A stretch of 64,000 nucleotides of DNA, from positions 52,296 to 116,295 of the forward strand of contig NZ_JADEWT010000004.1 of the NCBI RefSeq assembly GCF_015207505.1, in the 5' to 3' direction. A program made the translations under genes and the position numbers. Source of the DNA: Tychonema sp. LEGE 06208. GTDB lineage: Bacteria > Cyanobacteriota > Cyanobacteriia > Cyanobacteriales > Microcoleaceae. The notes under the pieces are model-generated. The model saw only the letters and a program-made list of their open reading frames with translations, did no database searches and was not told where the DNA came from. Shown here piece after piece: positions 56,039 to 64,000 of the stretch; positions within the stretch are counted from its first letter, which is position 1, and the number at the start of each line of letters is the position of its first letter.

Positions 56039-58666
56039 CTATGGCCTAATTTTTGTAGTTTGCTTTAACAGTTCAAACCAAAGCAAGCTAATCAATCCAC
56101 CGCCCAAACAGATAGCAAGATCGATCGCACTTAGCAGAGAAAAGCTGAACAAATGACGCAAAAACGGGACATACAGCACCAACCCAAGGAACAACAGTCC
56201 CCCACCAAGCACCCACCACAGGGCAGGATTTGGGGATTTCAGTATTTTAAAGCTGAGGCGCGAGGTTGAACCTTCGCTCAAAATTAGTCCTAAATTTGCC
56301 AAAATCAACGTCGTAAACGTTAACGCCCGGGCTTCAAATTCGCCTTGTCTGCGATATAGGGCGATCGCAAAAATCGCCAGTACGATCGCCAAAATTCCGC
56401 CCCCTTGCAACACAGCCAAGCCCAGCGTTTTCTTGCCAAATAAAGGTTCTTTGGGGTTGCGGGGAGGGCGCTTCATCACCGTTGTTTCTGCGGGTTCGGC
56501 TTCTAAAACGATCGAGCAAGCTGGATCGATAATTAAATGTAAAAATGCCACATGAACCGGAAGCAATACTAACGGTAACTTAAACAATACTGGAATCAAA
56601 GACATTCCAGCGATCGGGATATGAATCGCAATCAGATATGACATGGCTTTGCGGAGATTATCAAAAATTCTGCGCCCCAGTTTGACCGCTTGGACGATCG
56701 ACGAAAAATCATCATCCAATAATACCAACGCCGCAGATTCACGGGCCACATCCGTTCCTCGCTCACCCATCGCAATCCCGATTTGAGCAGCTTTGAGAGC
56801 AGGAGCGTCATTCACGCCATCTCCCGTCATTGCAACGACTTCACCCTTGGCTTTCAAAGCATTAACTAACCGCAATTTTTGTTCGGGAACGGCTCGTGCA
56901 AAAATATTTGTACTTTGAATCCGCTGCTCTAATTCAGCATCGCTCATGCCATCTAATTCTGCTCCGGTGATAATTGCTCCCATCTGCATCAATCCAACTT
57001 GACGGGCAATACTTTGAGCAGTTTCTGGATAATCACCTGTAATCATCACGACTCGAATCCCTGCGGTATGACATTCTTGAATCGCCGCCGCCACGGTTGG
57101 ACGTACTGGATCGGACAGTCCAACTAATCCGATAAATTGAAACGGAAAGTCATGTTGTTTTTCGGGCAAATGATTAGGATTGAGCGACGGATGAGGCGGC
57201 AAAAATGGCGGCGGCGCACCAACAATAGACGCTTTGGCAACGCCTAATACCCGCAATCCTTGACTTGCCATTGCACTGACTTGCGCTGCCATAATTTTCT
57301 GCTGTTGGGGCGTGAAATGGCAGAGATCCGCCATCGCCTCCGGTGCTCCTTTTGCCGCAACTTCATACAATTTGCCATCGGCTGACTCCCAAACATGAGA
57401 CATTGCCAGTAGATGCGGTGACAGCGGATATTCTCGCAACAGTTTCCAATCGCTGTGCAAATGTTCGGTATGCGCCAGATAGCGATCGCCCAATTCCTTA
57501 AACGCTTTTTCCATTGGATCGAATGGATCTCTTTGGCTCGCCAGAATACAGAATTCGACTAATTGATGAACTGCTTCTGGGAGTGCCTCTGATGAATGCA
57601 ATCCCAAATCATAAGGCTGAGGATTTTCTGCCTGGTTGTAGGATAACAACTGCTGCACAGCCATCTGATTCTGAGTCAATGTCCCGGTTTTATCCACGCA
57701 CAAAACGGTTGCGGAACCTACGGTTTCAACGGCTGAGGCGCGGCGTGCTAAGACATGATTCTGAGAAATCCGCCAAGCTCCCAAGGCTAAAAAGATTGTC
57801 ACGACAACCGGAAATTCATTCGGCAAAATTGCCATCGCTAACGTAATGCCGGCGAGAATTCCTTTAAGCCAATCTCGTGTCGTGAATCCATAAATTACAA
57901 CAATTGCCACACACAGCGATAAAGCGATGCCAAACAAACGACTAACCAAGCGATTCATTTCCTGTTGCAAGGGGGTCGTTTCTGGCTTGATTTTTTGCAA
58001 AGCCTTGCCAATCTTGCCCATTTCTGTTTGAGGGCCGATCGCCTTAACTTGAGCAATTCCCTGTCCCTGAACCACCAATGTGCCAGAATACACAAACGGC
58101 AATTCATCGCCTCCCGGACGCGCCATCTCCACGTTACCCACAGCGGTAACTTTGCGAACGGGTAGCGATTCCCCGGTTAATAACGACTCATCGGTTGAGA
58201 GATTTGTGCAAGATAGGACGATCGCATCCGCAGACACTCGATCGCCTTCAGCCAGCACTAAGAAATCTCCCCGAACCACTTCTCGCCCCGCAATCCGTTT
58301 TCGTTCCCCATCCCGAATCACCAAGGCGCGAGGACTGGAAAGATCGCGCAAGGCTTCTAAGGCGTGTTCGGTTTTGCCTTCTTGATAAAGGCTAATTCCG
58401 GTGATAAAAAAGACGAAACCTAGCAAAATCAAGGCTTCTTGTAAGTCGCCTAAAATCCAGTAAATGATACCACCGCCGACTAGCAAGAGAAAGATCGGAT
58501 CTTGAACTGTATTCCAGGCGATCGATAACAGATTGCGAGACTGAGCCGAGGGGAGTTCATTGTAGCCGTCATCTTTGAGTCGGGCGATTGCTGTCGCAGA
58601 CGGCAAGCCGTTCGCGTCTTTTTCAGATAAGCCAGTTACGGTATTGATCTCAACTGGTGAAACCAT
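56039..58666 (-). CDS. P-type cation-transporting ATPase (P2-like, PxEFP subgroup)
   Basis: An 875-residue pump from ATG 58666; an upstream start would run into the preceding gene. Order of motifs: TGES (164-167, actuator), PNEFPVVVTIFLALGAW (from 282, helix M4), DKTGTLTQN with phosphorylated D325, MITGDYPETA and MTGDGVNDAPALKAAQIGIAMG. About ten membrane helices are present. The M4 signature is PNEFP, where relatives usually have PEEFP and calcium pumps PEGLP; the changed acidic residue could affect ion choice. The transported ion is unknown. It lies in a stress-gene cluster, together with an ion channel gene 0.8 kb upstream. Confidence 0.92.
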   Translation of the reverse strand: MVSPVEINTVTGLSEKDANGLPSATAIARLKDDGYNELPSAQSRNLLSIAWNTVQDPIFLLLVGGGIIYWILGDLQEALILLGFVFFITGISLYQEGKTEHALEALRDLSSPRALVIRDGERKRIAGREVVRGDFLVLAEGDRVSADAIVLSCTNLSTDESLLTGESLPVRKVTAVGNVEMARPGGDELPFVYSGTLVVQGQGIAQVKAIGPQTEMGKIGKALQKIKPETTPLQQEMNRLVSRLFGIALSLCVAIVVIYGFTTRDWLKGILAGITLAMAILPNEFPVVVTIFLALGAWRISQNHVLARRASAVETVGSATVLCVDKTGTLTQNQMAVQQLLSYNQAENPQPYDLGLHSSEALPEAVHQLVEFCILASQRDPFDPMEKAFKELGDRYLAHTEHLHSDWKLLREYPLSPHLLAMSHVWESADGKLYEVAAKGAPEAMADLCHFTPQQQKIMAAQVSAMASQGLRVLGVAKASIVGAPPPFLPPHPSLNPNHLPEKQHDFPFQFIGLVGLSDPVRPTVAAAIQECHTAGIRVVMITGDYPETAQSIARQVGLMQMGAIITGAELDGMSDAELEQRIQSTNIFARAVPEQKLRLVNALKAKGEVVAMTGDGVNDAPALKAAQIGIAMGERGTDVARESAALVLLDDDFSSIVQAVKLGRRIFDNLRKAMSYLIAIHIPIAGMSLIPVLFKLPLVLLPVHVAFLHLIIDPACSIVLEAEPAETTVMKRPPRNPKEPLFGKKTLGLAVLQGGGILAIVLAIFAIALYRRQGEFEARALTFTTLILANLGLILSEGSTSRLSFKILKSPNPALWWVLGGGLLFLGLVLYVPFLRHLFSFSLLSAIDLAICLGGGLISLLWFELLKQTTKIRP

Positions 58667-58727
58667 AATCTTGCTTTTTGATAATAAACATAAAAAACAG
58701 GTAAATTCGTCTTGATACTGCCGATTG

Positions 58728-59132
58728 CTACGTGGTAAAGTGCTGTCGAATCTTCGCCGCAATCTGATAATCAGTCATTTTGTCAACTGTTTCAATACCT
58801 ACAACGCGACCACTGAGGTTATTTCTTTCAAGACGTTCTTTTAGTTCATCTTTTGCCTCACCCGGCCCAAATATCAGAATAGATTCTGCATCACGAATAT
58901 ACGCAATGACCTCATCGTAGTAAATATTGAGTTCTCCCGTAAAAGTTCTCTGGCGGCTATTATCAGCGGGAATCTGACGCGATTCATAAGTGCCCTTAAG
59001 AGGTGAATCACCAGAACGCCGAGGCTGTTTTTCTACGTCAGAAATTATCTCTTTTATCTCTTCTCCTTTCTCCGTAATCGCCACGACAGTAGCTTTCCTA
59101 TGGTCAATCCACAGCCCTACTTGTGTTTTCAT
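58728..59132 (-). CDS. eRF1-like small conserved protein
   Basis: A 134-residue soluble protein. It opens with VGLWIDHRKATVVAITEKGEEI and has DEVIAYIRDAESILIFGPGEAKDELKERL, ending YQIAAKIRQHF. The FGPGEAK segment and overall order resemble the middle domain of archaeal/eukaryal release-factor-like (eRF1/baeRF) proteins found in bacterial stress islands. A role at stalled ribosomes is only suggested by this likeness. AAAGGAGATATAA lies just before the ATG. It is 60 bases upstream of the P-type ATPase, likely the same transcription unit. Confidence 0.7.
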   Translation of the reverse strand: MKTQVGLWIDHRKATVVAITEKGEEIKEIISDVEKQPRRSGDSPLKGTYESRQIPADNSRQRTFTGELNIYYDEVIAYIRDAESILIFGPGEAKDELKERLERNNLSGRVVGIETVDKMTDYQIAAKIRQHFTT

Positions 59133-59481
59133 TTATATCTCCTTTGTTAACGAGTTCCACCTAATGTGTACTATGCAAAATTAATTTTGCTTTTTTAAAT
59201 TCTGTATCTTTGATTGGATTAGGCACAGAAGCAAATGAGTTGTGACAATAATTTTGGTTGTGCTTATGAATGGGTTTAAGTAAATACACTTAACCCCTTA
59301 ACTTCAATCATTATTGGGCAAAGCTTGTTAAAGAATAAGTTGAAGTGACTAATATGGCGATGGTTTTGCCACTGCAATGTAGTTTACGAGCAGCCTACCC
59401 TTTATAATTGGCGAGGGTATCGTTCTTAAGGAATAGTTTTTATGAAAGCAGGGTTTTATTTAATTTCCGATCCTTAACAAG
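59133..59481. other. Intergenic region behind the ion channel gene
   Basis: About 350 bases without a supportable gene. It should contain the promoter for the eRF1-like/P-type ATPase unit. An AACCCCTTAACTTCAATC stretch and AT-rich runs are seen, but no clear hairpin or repeat. Confidence 0.4.
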
Positions 59482-60294
59482 TTATTGCTTTAAATCTCGT
59501 TGTGCTAAGGCTTGAACCTCAGTTCGCAGTGCGGAGATTTCTGCTTGTAGAGCTTGAATTGATTTTGCACCTGCTAGTTCTGCTTCATCATCCTCAGCAT
59601 CCTGACCTACAAAGAATGTTGCTAGCATTGCTGTCGCATAACCACATACTGCGATCGCATACAACCCCAGTAAAAAACATAGCACCCGCCCTTCCGGTGT
59701 TTTCGGAAAGTAATCAGATCCAATCGTGGTCATCAGCATTGCCGTCCACCACAGCGCAGTACCATAGTCGGTGATATTGCTATTAGGAAGTTCGCGCTCA
59801 AACGCATAAATTCCAGCCGCTCCAACTAAGATAACGATCGCAGTTAATCCCATCACATAGCCAAACCCTCGACGCTGAACACTTACAGCGAGTAATCGCA
59901 TTCCTCTGTTAGTTCGTGTCATCATTCCCAACAACTGTAACCCTCGAACCGCATGAACCGATCGCAAAGACTGTATGAATCGCACAATCCGAAGGGTTCG
60001 TAGCGCTGGGATGAACAGTGAGAAGGCAATTAACCAGTTGTGCTTGAGGTAAGAAAGTTTGCGAGGAGCGAGGAGAAATTTGATGCAAAAATCCACGATC
60101 AAGACAATCCAAATGGTAATGCCGATCGCTTCTAAAAGAGGATTTAGTCCCCAAACAAGCTCAACGATAAACAGTCCTAACCAAGCAAAGCTCAGCACTA
60201 GCATCGGCATTTCTAGCCAATCTTCCCACTGTTGCAGCATTTCGCTGCGCTCCCGATCTAATGTCGGCTTTTCAGTTAGGTTCATATACCTCAT
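59482..60294 (-). CDS. Voltage-gated-type ion channel with atypical selectivity filter
   Basis: A 270-residue protein with six membrane helices. Helix S4 is basic: RTLRIVRFIQSLRSVHAVRG (99-118). The pore loop reads WWTAMLMTTIGSDYFP, placing TTIGSDY (189-195) where potassium channels have TVGYGD, so selectivity may differ. A short C-terminal coiled coil (SIQALQAEISALRTEVQAL) could hold the tetramer. Its ATG overlaps the cbpM stop by four bases (ATGA), coupling it to a chaperone operon. TIGSDY-type filters are known in bacterial channels of this group, but ion choice is not established here. Confidence 0.88.
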   Translation of the reverse strand: MRYMNLTEKPTLDRERSEMLQQWEDWLEMPMLVLSFAWLGLFIVELVWGLNPLLEAIGITIWIVLIVDFCIKFLLAPRKLSYLKHNWLIAFSLFIPALRTLRIVRFIQSLRSVHAVRGLQLLGMMTRTNRGMRLLAVSVQRRGFGYVMGLTAIVILVGAAGIYAFERELPNSNITDYGTALWWTAMLMTTIGSDYFPKTPEGRVLCFLLGLYAIAVCGYATAMLATFFVGQDAEDDEAELAGAKSIQALQAEISALRTEVQALAQRDLKQ

Positions 60295-60602
60295 AACGCA
60301 TTTGATGGATGAGATTGATACGCCCTAAGTTGTGCTCGTAATTGGGCAATTTCAGTCGCCATATCTAACACCATTGCGGCTCCGACTAAGTTCAGTCCCA
60401 AGTCTTGACGCAACCGCTGAATCTGAGCAATTCTAGCAATCTCGCGGGAATGCAGCAGGTCGCCAATTGGTTCGATCACACCTAATTCAACATAAATTTT
60501 CACTAGCGTAATTGAAGTTTCAGTTACCAATGCAGCATATTCAAAGGTGTAGAGTTGTTCACCTTCGGGTGAAACCACAATTTTTGAAAGGCTAAAGCTC
60601 AT
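60291..60602 (-). CDS. cbpM: Chaperone modulator CbpM-like protein
   Basis: A 103-residue protein with a MerR-like winged-helix region: [28 protein letters not shown] followed by [29 protein letters not shown]. This matches CbpM, which binds the J-domain of CbpA and blocks its co-chaperone activity. Its ATG overlaps the cbpA stop by four bases, and its stop overlaps the next gene's ATG, so all three are translated in series. Confidence 0.88.
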   Translation of the reverse strand: MSFSLSKIVVSPEGEQLYTFEYAALVTETSITLVKIYVELGVIEPIGDLLHSREIARIAQIQRLRQDLGLNLVGAAMVLDMATEIAQLRAQLRAYQSHPSNAL

Positions 60603-61570
60603 AACTTAATTTCCTCTAACTGGATACGCGGATTAAAACTCGTATTTGCTTGGATTTTTTCGTAGCATTCTTCCTCGATCTCATTCAGGTCTTTCGGAGT
60701 GACTATCTGAAGTTTAGCTAATAAGTCACCTCGTCCTCCTTTTGGCAACGTCCAACCTTTGCCGCGCAGTCTTAATGATTGTCCCGATCGCACTCCTTTG
60801 GGTACTTTCATTGTAACGCTACCATCGGGAGTTGGCACGCTGATTTCTGCCCCTAAAACGGCTTCATCGGGGCGAATTGGAATGTCACAAACGAGGTCAT
60901 CACCCTCGAATCGAAAGAAAGAATGGGGCAAAATCTCGATAGTTAAATACAAATCGCCGCGCTGTTGAGAGAATGGACTAGGACGACCTTTACCTTTGAG
61001 TCGAATTCGACTACCGGGTTTTGCGCCTGCGGGAATGCGGACGTTGATTGTTTCATCGTCGAGTTGTAGCCGTTTCTGGACACCGTGAAATGCTTCCGAA
61101 AATGTGAGTGCGATCGCAGCTTCGGTATCCGGCGCGGGCGCTTGAGAACGAAATCCGTCCCCAAAATCATTAAAACCATTGGTCGCAGTTTGATAGTTCT
61201 GAGTTCTACGTTTCGATCCACCTTTCATTCCCCCCAGCAAATCGTTGATAAAGGAATCAAAGTCCTCGTAGCGATCGAAGTCTTCCGCCGAAACATTAGT
61301 TCCTCTAGGAGTTGGCGCTTCAGTGTATCCCGGCTGATTCCAATGTTGACCAAAGCGATCGTACTTTTGCCGGTTCTCTGGATCGGAAAGTACCTCATTT
61401 GCTTCGTTCAAGTCTTTGAACTTTGCCTCTGCATCTTTATCCCCAGGATTGAGGTCAGGATGGTACTTGCGGGCCAGTTTGCGGTAAGCCCGTTTGATTT
61501 CTTCAGGAGTTGCAGTTTTGCTCACTCCCAGGATGGCGTAATAGTCTTTAAAATCCGTTGCCGTTGGCAT
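60599..61570 (-). CDS. cbpA: DnaJ-type co-chaperone CbpA
   Basis: A 323-residue protein from ATG 61570; a GTG one codon earlier is less likely. The J-domain (about 8-75) has [20 protein letters not shown] and HPD at 37-39. A Gly-rich/acidic linker leads to the two C-terminal peptide-binding domains with [23 protein letters not shown] [19 protein letters not shown] and [17 protein letters not shown]. No zinc-finger cysteines, so it is the CbpA (type II) form. It stimulates DnaK and is regulated by CbpM, encoded next. Confidence 0.93.
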   Translation of the reverse strand: MPTATDFKDYYAILGVSKTATPEEIKRAYRKLARKYHPDLNPGDKDAEAKFKDLNEANEVLSDPENRQKYDRFGQHWNQPGYTEAPTPRGTNVSAEDFDRYEDFDSFINDLLGGMKGGSKRRTQNYQTATNGFNDFGDGFRSQAPAPDTEAAIALTFSEAFHGVQKRLQLDDETINVRIPAGAKPGSRIRLKGKGRPSPFSQQRGDLYLTIEILPHSFFRFEGDDLVCDIPIRPDEAVLGAEISVPTPDGSVTMKVPKGVRSGQSLRLRGKGWTLPKGGRGDLLAKLQIVTPKDLNEIEEECYEKIQANTSFNPRIQLEEIKL

Positions 61571-61764
61571 CACTGACCTCTCAATATGTAATGCTGCTAT
61601 CTGAAATACTATCTGAAATGCTAAAAATGATGATTCATCTAAACTTAATTTGAATTCAAAAAAATGACTTATAAACTAGGTGGGAGTTGTCACTTATCCA
61701 GAATTTCGGGAGCGTGAATTGTTCATTATTTTGTCCTAGTTTTTCCATAGTCCCTTAATTGTTT

Positions 61765-61947
61765 TCAGGCTCCCATCTCCTCCATCGCGACCTTGTATTC
61801 GCCACGACGCGCCGCCCAATTGCACTTAGCTCGATGCAACAAAGCCTGCTGTGCGTTTGACACATTCGCCTCTTTGCCTTGCCAAAGCTCTAACGCTGGT
61901 TGCTGGATGGCGCGGGCAAAGGAAAACGCTAATGCCCAGGGGAGCAT
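61765..61947 (-). pseudogene. C-terminal fragment of class I fructose-bisphosphate aldolase
   Basis: A 60-codon frame reads LPWALAFSFARAIQQPALEL, WQGKEANVSNAQQALLHRAK and CNWAARRGEYKVAMEEMGA, which is the C-terminal tail of class I aldolases almost unchanged. The remaining 280 or so residues, including the Schiff-base Lys, are missing. The coding similarity starts exactly at one arm of an inverted repeat (GGGAGCATCTCA, 61940-61951), so an insertion or deletion there removed the rest. Confidence 0.8.
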
Positions 61948-62056
61948 CTCACTTTTGCAGCCAAGCTAGAAATTGGAGGTAGGAGACAGGAGACAGGAGG
62001 AAAGAGGAAGAAAGAAGGAGTCAAAAGAAGTCTTTTTACAAATATGAGATGCTCCC
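61940..62056. mobile_element. Small inverted-repeat-bounded insert between two gene fragments
   Basis: GGGAGCATCTCA (61940-61951) and its perfect complement TGAGATGCTCCC (62045-62056) enclose about 93 bases of purine-rich sequence (AGGAGACAGGAG repeats). It has no gene. It lies exactly between an aldolase C-terminus and an eRF1-like N-terminus, so it may be a MITE-type insert or a recombination scar. Confidence 0.5.
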
Positions 62057-62060
62057 AAAT

Positions 62061-62216
62061 TTATTGACTATTTATATCTAGTTCGTGGATGGGTTGCAGC
62101 AACTCTTTGGCATCCTGTCCACGCAGTCCTAGCGCCAGCAATTTTTCGACCGTTTGTCGAACCAAATTCTTTAACCGAATCGGATTTTGCTGGGTTTCGA
62201 TTCCTAAACCTCTCAG
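62061..62216 (-). pseudogene. N-terminal fragment of an eRF1-like (baeRF-type) protein
   Basis: A 52-codon open stretch reads RGLGIETQQNPIRLKNLVRQ, TVEKLLALGLRGQDAKELLQ and PIHELDINSQ before a stop. This resembles the early part of bacterial release-factor-like proteins (pattern EIQQDPIRLKNLLRQAEEKL), which often stand in the same stress islands. A start codon and everything after residue 60 or so are missing. It adjoins the inverted-repeat insert, next to the aldolase fragment. Confidence 0.6.
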
Positions 62217-62250
62217 TCAATTTTTTGCTCAAGTTTGTATCAGGTTTTAA

Positions 62251-62781
62251 TCAATGGCTAATCAGGGTTTGCCATTCCTGAATTGCAGCAGAGGGAACAG
62301 ATAAGCTGACGGATTCACCGTCGATGGTTGGTAATGTCAGTTGCAGGGGAATCTCCGCTTGTAACTGAGGTAGGGCAAGCTGAATATCATATTCTGCGAC
62401 ATTCGCTGGGGCTGGTGTGTCCTGAGAAATTTCGCTAGAAATATCCTTGGCGGTTAGAGTTTCGCCCATAGATGTTGTCAAGGTAAGCGGTTGAGTGCGA
62501 TCGAATTCCACCGCACCAGGAAAGCCCACGACGCGCAGAGAGAGACTAGAACTACCTTCGGGATGGATGCGCTTAAAGGCGATCGCCTGCCAGGAATTTC
62601 CGTTCCGATCTTGCAGGGTTTGCCGGGATTGGTAGAGCATTTGCCCTGGATATTCTTCGATTTGCGTCACAGATGCAAAAGCGGGTAAGGGAGTCCAGAC
62701 AACCAGTGAAATGCAGATTAAAGCAGCTAGCAGCCAGGGCAGCGGGTGAATTTTCAACCCGTTAAAGCAGATAGAGTTCAT
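62251..62781 (-). CDS. DUF3122 family exported protein
   Basis: A 176-residue protein from ATG 62781, nine bases behind AGAGGA; a further 13 codons upstream are unlikely to be used. An N-terminal signal-like segment (WLLAALICISLVVWTPLPAFA) is followed by the DUF3122 body with YQSRQTLQDRNGNSWQAIAFKR and LSLRVVGFPGAVEFDRTQPL, then TTSMGETLTAKDISSEI. The protein is probably periplasmic or lumenal. DUF3122 is common in cyanobacteria and has no known function. Confidence 0.85.
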   Translation of the reverse strand: MNSICFNGLKIHPLPWLLAALICISLVVWTPLPAFASVTQIEEYPGQMLYQSRQTLQDRNGNSWQAIAFKRIHPEGSSSLSLRVVGFPGAVEFDRTQPLTLTTSMGETLTAKDISSEISQDTPAPANVAEYDIQLALPQLQAEIPLQLTLPTIDGESVSLSVPSAAIQEWQTLISH

Positions 62782-62843
62782 CACAAAAATCCTCTTAAAG
62801 TAAGTTAAAAGCTTTGGCAATTGCAGAGTAAAAATTCGGAATT

Positions 62844-63367
62844 TTAACTAGAAGCGATCGCTTCTCCTGCGGTTTTCCAACCTGCTTTCGCTAGGTGGAA
62901 ACCCCTGGACATTATCATAACCCAATAAGTGCAGTGTCATTACTCCCATTGCCGCTCGATAACCGGCGGAACAGTACAGCACATCGCGAGCGGTCGTGCG
63001 GAATTTGCTCCAGATTGTGCGCCAAGGTTTGGAGGGGAATATTGATGGCATCAGGTATATGTCCAGACTTATACTCAGAGGGTTCTCGCACATCCACCAA
63101 CAGGGTTTGAGGGCTCTTTAATTGTTTTTTTAACCCTTCGACATTGGCGATCGTGTAATAGCCTGGTGGAATTGATGTGAGAAAGCGATCGATTGTTGAT
63201 TCCAGATTTACGGTTTTTTCAGACATTGTTTGCATCTTTTCTTGAAAGATTGGTTCAGTTTCTGCGATAGTTGCTGCGAGGATCGGGTTTTGCCCAATGC
63301 CAACCAAAAAACAAAAACATAGTGCAAAACCCAGCAATATCGTCTGAATTGATTTCTTAAAGCTCAT
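62844..63367 (-). pseudogene. Exported rhodanese-like sulfurtransferase with two frameshifts
   Basis: The first frame, from ATG 63367, starts with a signal peptide (IQTILLGFALCFCFLVGIG) and runs through TLLVDVREPSEYKSGHIPDA and HNLEQIPHDRS. It then departs from the family. The next frame continues DVLYCSAGYRAAMGVMTLHL, with the CSAGYR catalytic loop, to LLGYDNVQGFPPSE. A third frame completes AGWKTAGEAIASS and stops at 62844. Two extra bases (near 62995 and 62893) account for both breaks. The catalytic Cys survives in sequence but not in a single frame. Confidence 0.8.
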
Positions 63368-63458
63368 GGATTTCTCCTAAACTCCTAGTGAAAATTTGAG
63401 CCGATTCGATCTATTTCCTTTCAGGTCTTGTGCATTCATCTCTGACTCCTGGGAAAAT

Positions 63459-63824
63459 TTATTGACTATTAACTGAGCTAGACAGAGGTGGGTCAGTTCT
63501 GTGATTTTCTTGGTGGTGCAGCCGTCCAAGCGTGTGCTCGATCAATCTGGTCAATTTATCGGCAGCCCCGTCAACGGCTTGGTCTAAGGTCGCTGCCTGA
63601 TGTGTGACCGCGAGGGGTTGGTGTCCTTTGAGGCGGGCTTCGATCGTGCAGCGCATATCGTCATCGCCGCCCTTCTTGTCGCTGTTCTCATCGCTCAGGT
63701 GAACATCAACGTGAGTGATGCGATCGCCCAATCGGCTTAGACTCTCTGCAACTACACCACTAACCTGAGTGGCTAGTGCTTTGTCACCTTCGATGTTGTG
63801 GCCGGTATGAATTTGGATTTGCAC
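63459..63824 (-). CDS. HPF/RaiA-type ribosome hibernation factor
   Basis: A 121-residue protein of short HPF type. It starts MQIQIHTGHNIEGDKAL, and has HVDVHLSDENSDKKGGDDD-like acidic/His stretch followed by RCTIEARLKGHQPLAVTHQA and AVDGAADKLTRLIEHTLGRL. HPF-like factors bind the decoding region of the 30S subunit and silence or dimerise ribosomes in starvation. The C-terminal dimerisation domain of long HPF is absent. GGAGAACATC just before the ATG provides the ribosome binding site. It ends the stress cluster. Confidence 0.85.
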   Translation of the reverse strand: MQIQIHTGHNIEGDKALATQVSGVVAESLSRLGDRITHVDVHLSDENSDKKGGDDDMRCTIEARLKGHQPLAVTHQAATLDQAVDGAADKLTRLIEHTLGRLHHQENHRTDPPLSSSVNSQ

Positions 63825-64000
63825 GATGTTCTCCTGTTGTAATTGTGATTGGCTTAATATTTAGATGGAATGACTAGGGCGTCGGTTCAGTATTAGGAGT
63901 TGACAAAAAAAGGAATTTATGAAATTAGCCAGTGCATGAGTTCGACTCTATGCCTGGTGTAATTGGTCGAACCTTATCCATTCGAGCAATGACATGAAGA
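63825..64000. other. Window end, no gene supported
   Basis: About 175 bases. A minus-strand frame open to the window edge (LHVIARMDKVRPITPGIESN then CTG and stop near 63927) might be the tail of a gene that lies mainly outside, but there is too little of it to assign. Confidence 0.3.

Overview
The window looks like chromosomal DNA of a filamentous, Oscillatoriales-type cyanobacterium (Microcoleus/Oscillatoria-like; the genus is inference). The evidence is very frequent GCGATCGC (HIP1-type) octamers, a light-independent protochlorophyllide reductase locus (chlL, chlN), many cyanobacteria-restricted families (DUF4058, DUF3318, CGLD27, DUF2949, DUF3122, Mo-nitrogenase C-terminal-like), heptanucleotide tandem repeats and abundant dispersed palindromes. 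No rRNA genes, CRISPR array or prophage were seen.

Layout. 1-5.6 kb: start of a PP2C phosphatase, NfeD/SPFH membrane pair, a Fur-family (Zur-like) regulator, purS-purQ and a DUF4058 gene. 5.7-9.6 kb: a frameshifted HTH gene, an RTX-type calcium-binding protein and a MazF-type toxin-antitoxin pair. 9.6-14.7 kb: a PhoD-like phosphatase and a four-CBS histidine kinase. 15.5-19.9 kb: chlL, a highly acidic repeat protein, chlN. 20.0-24.2 kb: hicA-hicB directly followed by a TPR-fused retron-type reverse transcriptase, then a small TIR/TSD element and a membrane protein. 24.5-32.9 kb: envelope and polysaccharide genes, including an acyltransferase-like membrane protein, a polysaccharide deacetylase, a dead GT2 glycosyltransferase, a STAS-sugar-transferase fusion, an RsbW-like kinase and a GT4 glycosyltransferase. 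33-38.7 kb: EamA and NhaC transporters behind a brnTA pair whose toxin has a stop codon, then yqeK, rsfS, a CGLD27 gene and an asparaginase. 38.9-39.2 kb: two tandem initiator tRNA genes, each with its own terminator. 39.4-45.9 kb: small cyanobacterial proteins, a large sensor kinase, a repeat array and a rhomboid protease. 46-50.3 kb: broken P-type ATPase and ZIP genes next to a single-chain restriction-modification enzyme. 50.5-53.5 kb: three oxidoreductases. 53.6-63.8 kb: a stress island, mostly on the minus strand, with DUF5335, a GSP17M-like protein, a coiled-coil protein, a P-type ATPase, an ion channel-CbpM-CbpA operon, DUF3122, a broken rhodanese and a ribosome hibernation factor, interspersed with fragments of aldolase and eRF1-like genes.

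The strongest candidate for an unusual system is the hicA-hicB-TPR/RT cluster. The RT has the motifs of retron RTs (NAxxH, QGAPTSP, YADD, VTG) but no room for an msr-msd RNA directly upstream, so its RNA partner, if any, must lie elsewhere. A second candidate is the anti-sigma-antagonist (STAS) domain fused to a polysaccharide-initiating sugar transferase, next to an RsbW-like kinase. The window also has many recently broken genes (brnT, a vMAP-N-like HTH gene, a P-type ATPase, a rhodanese and a GT2), several with single indels or stops that could be real decay or assembly errors.
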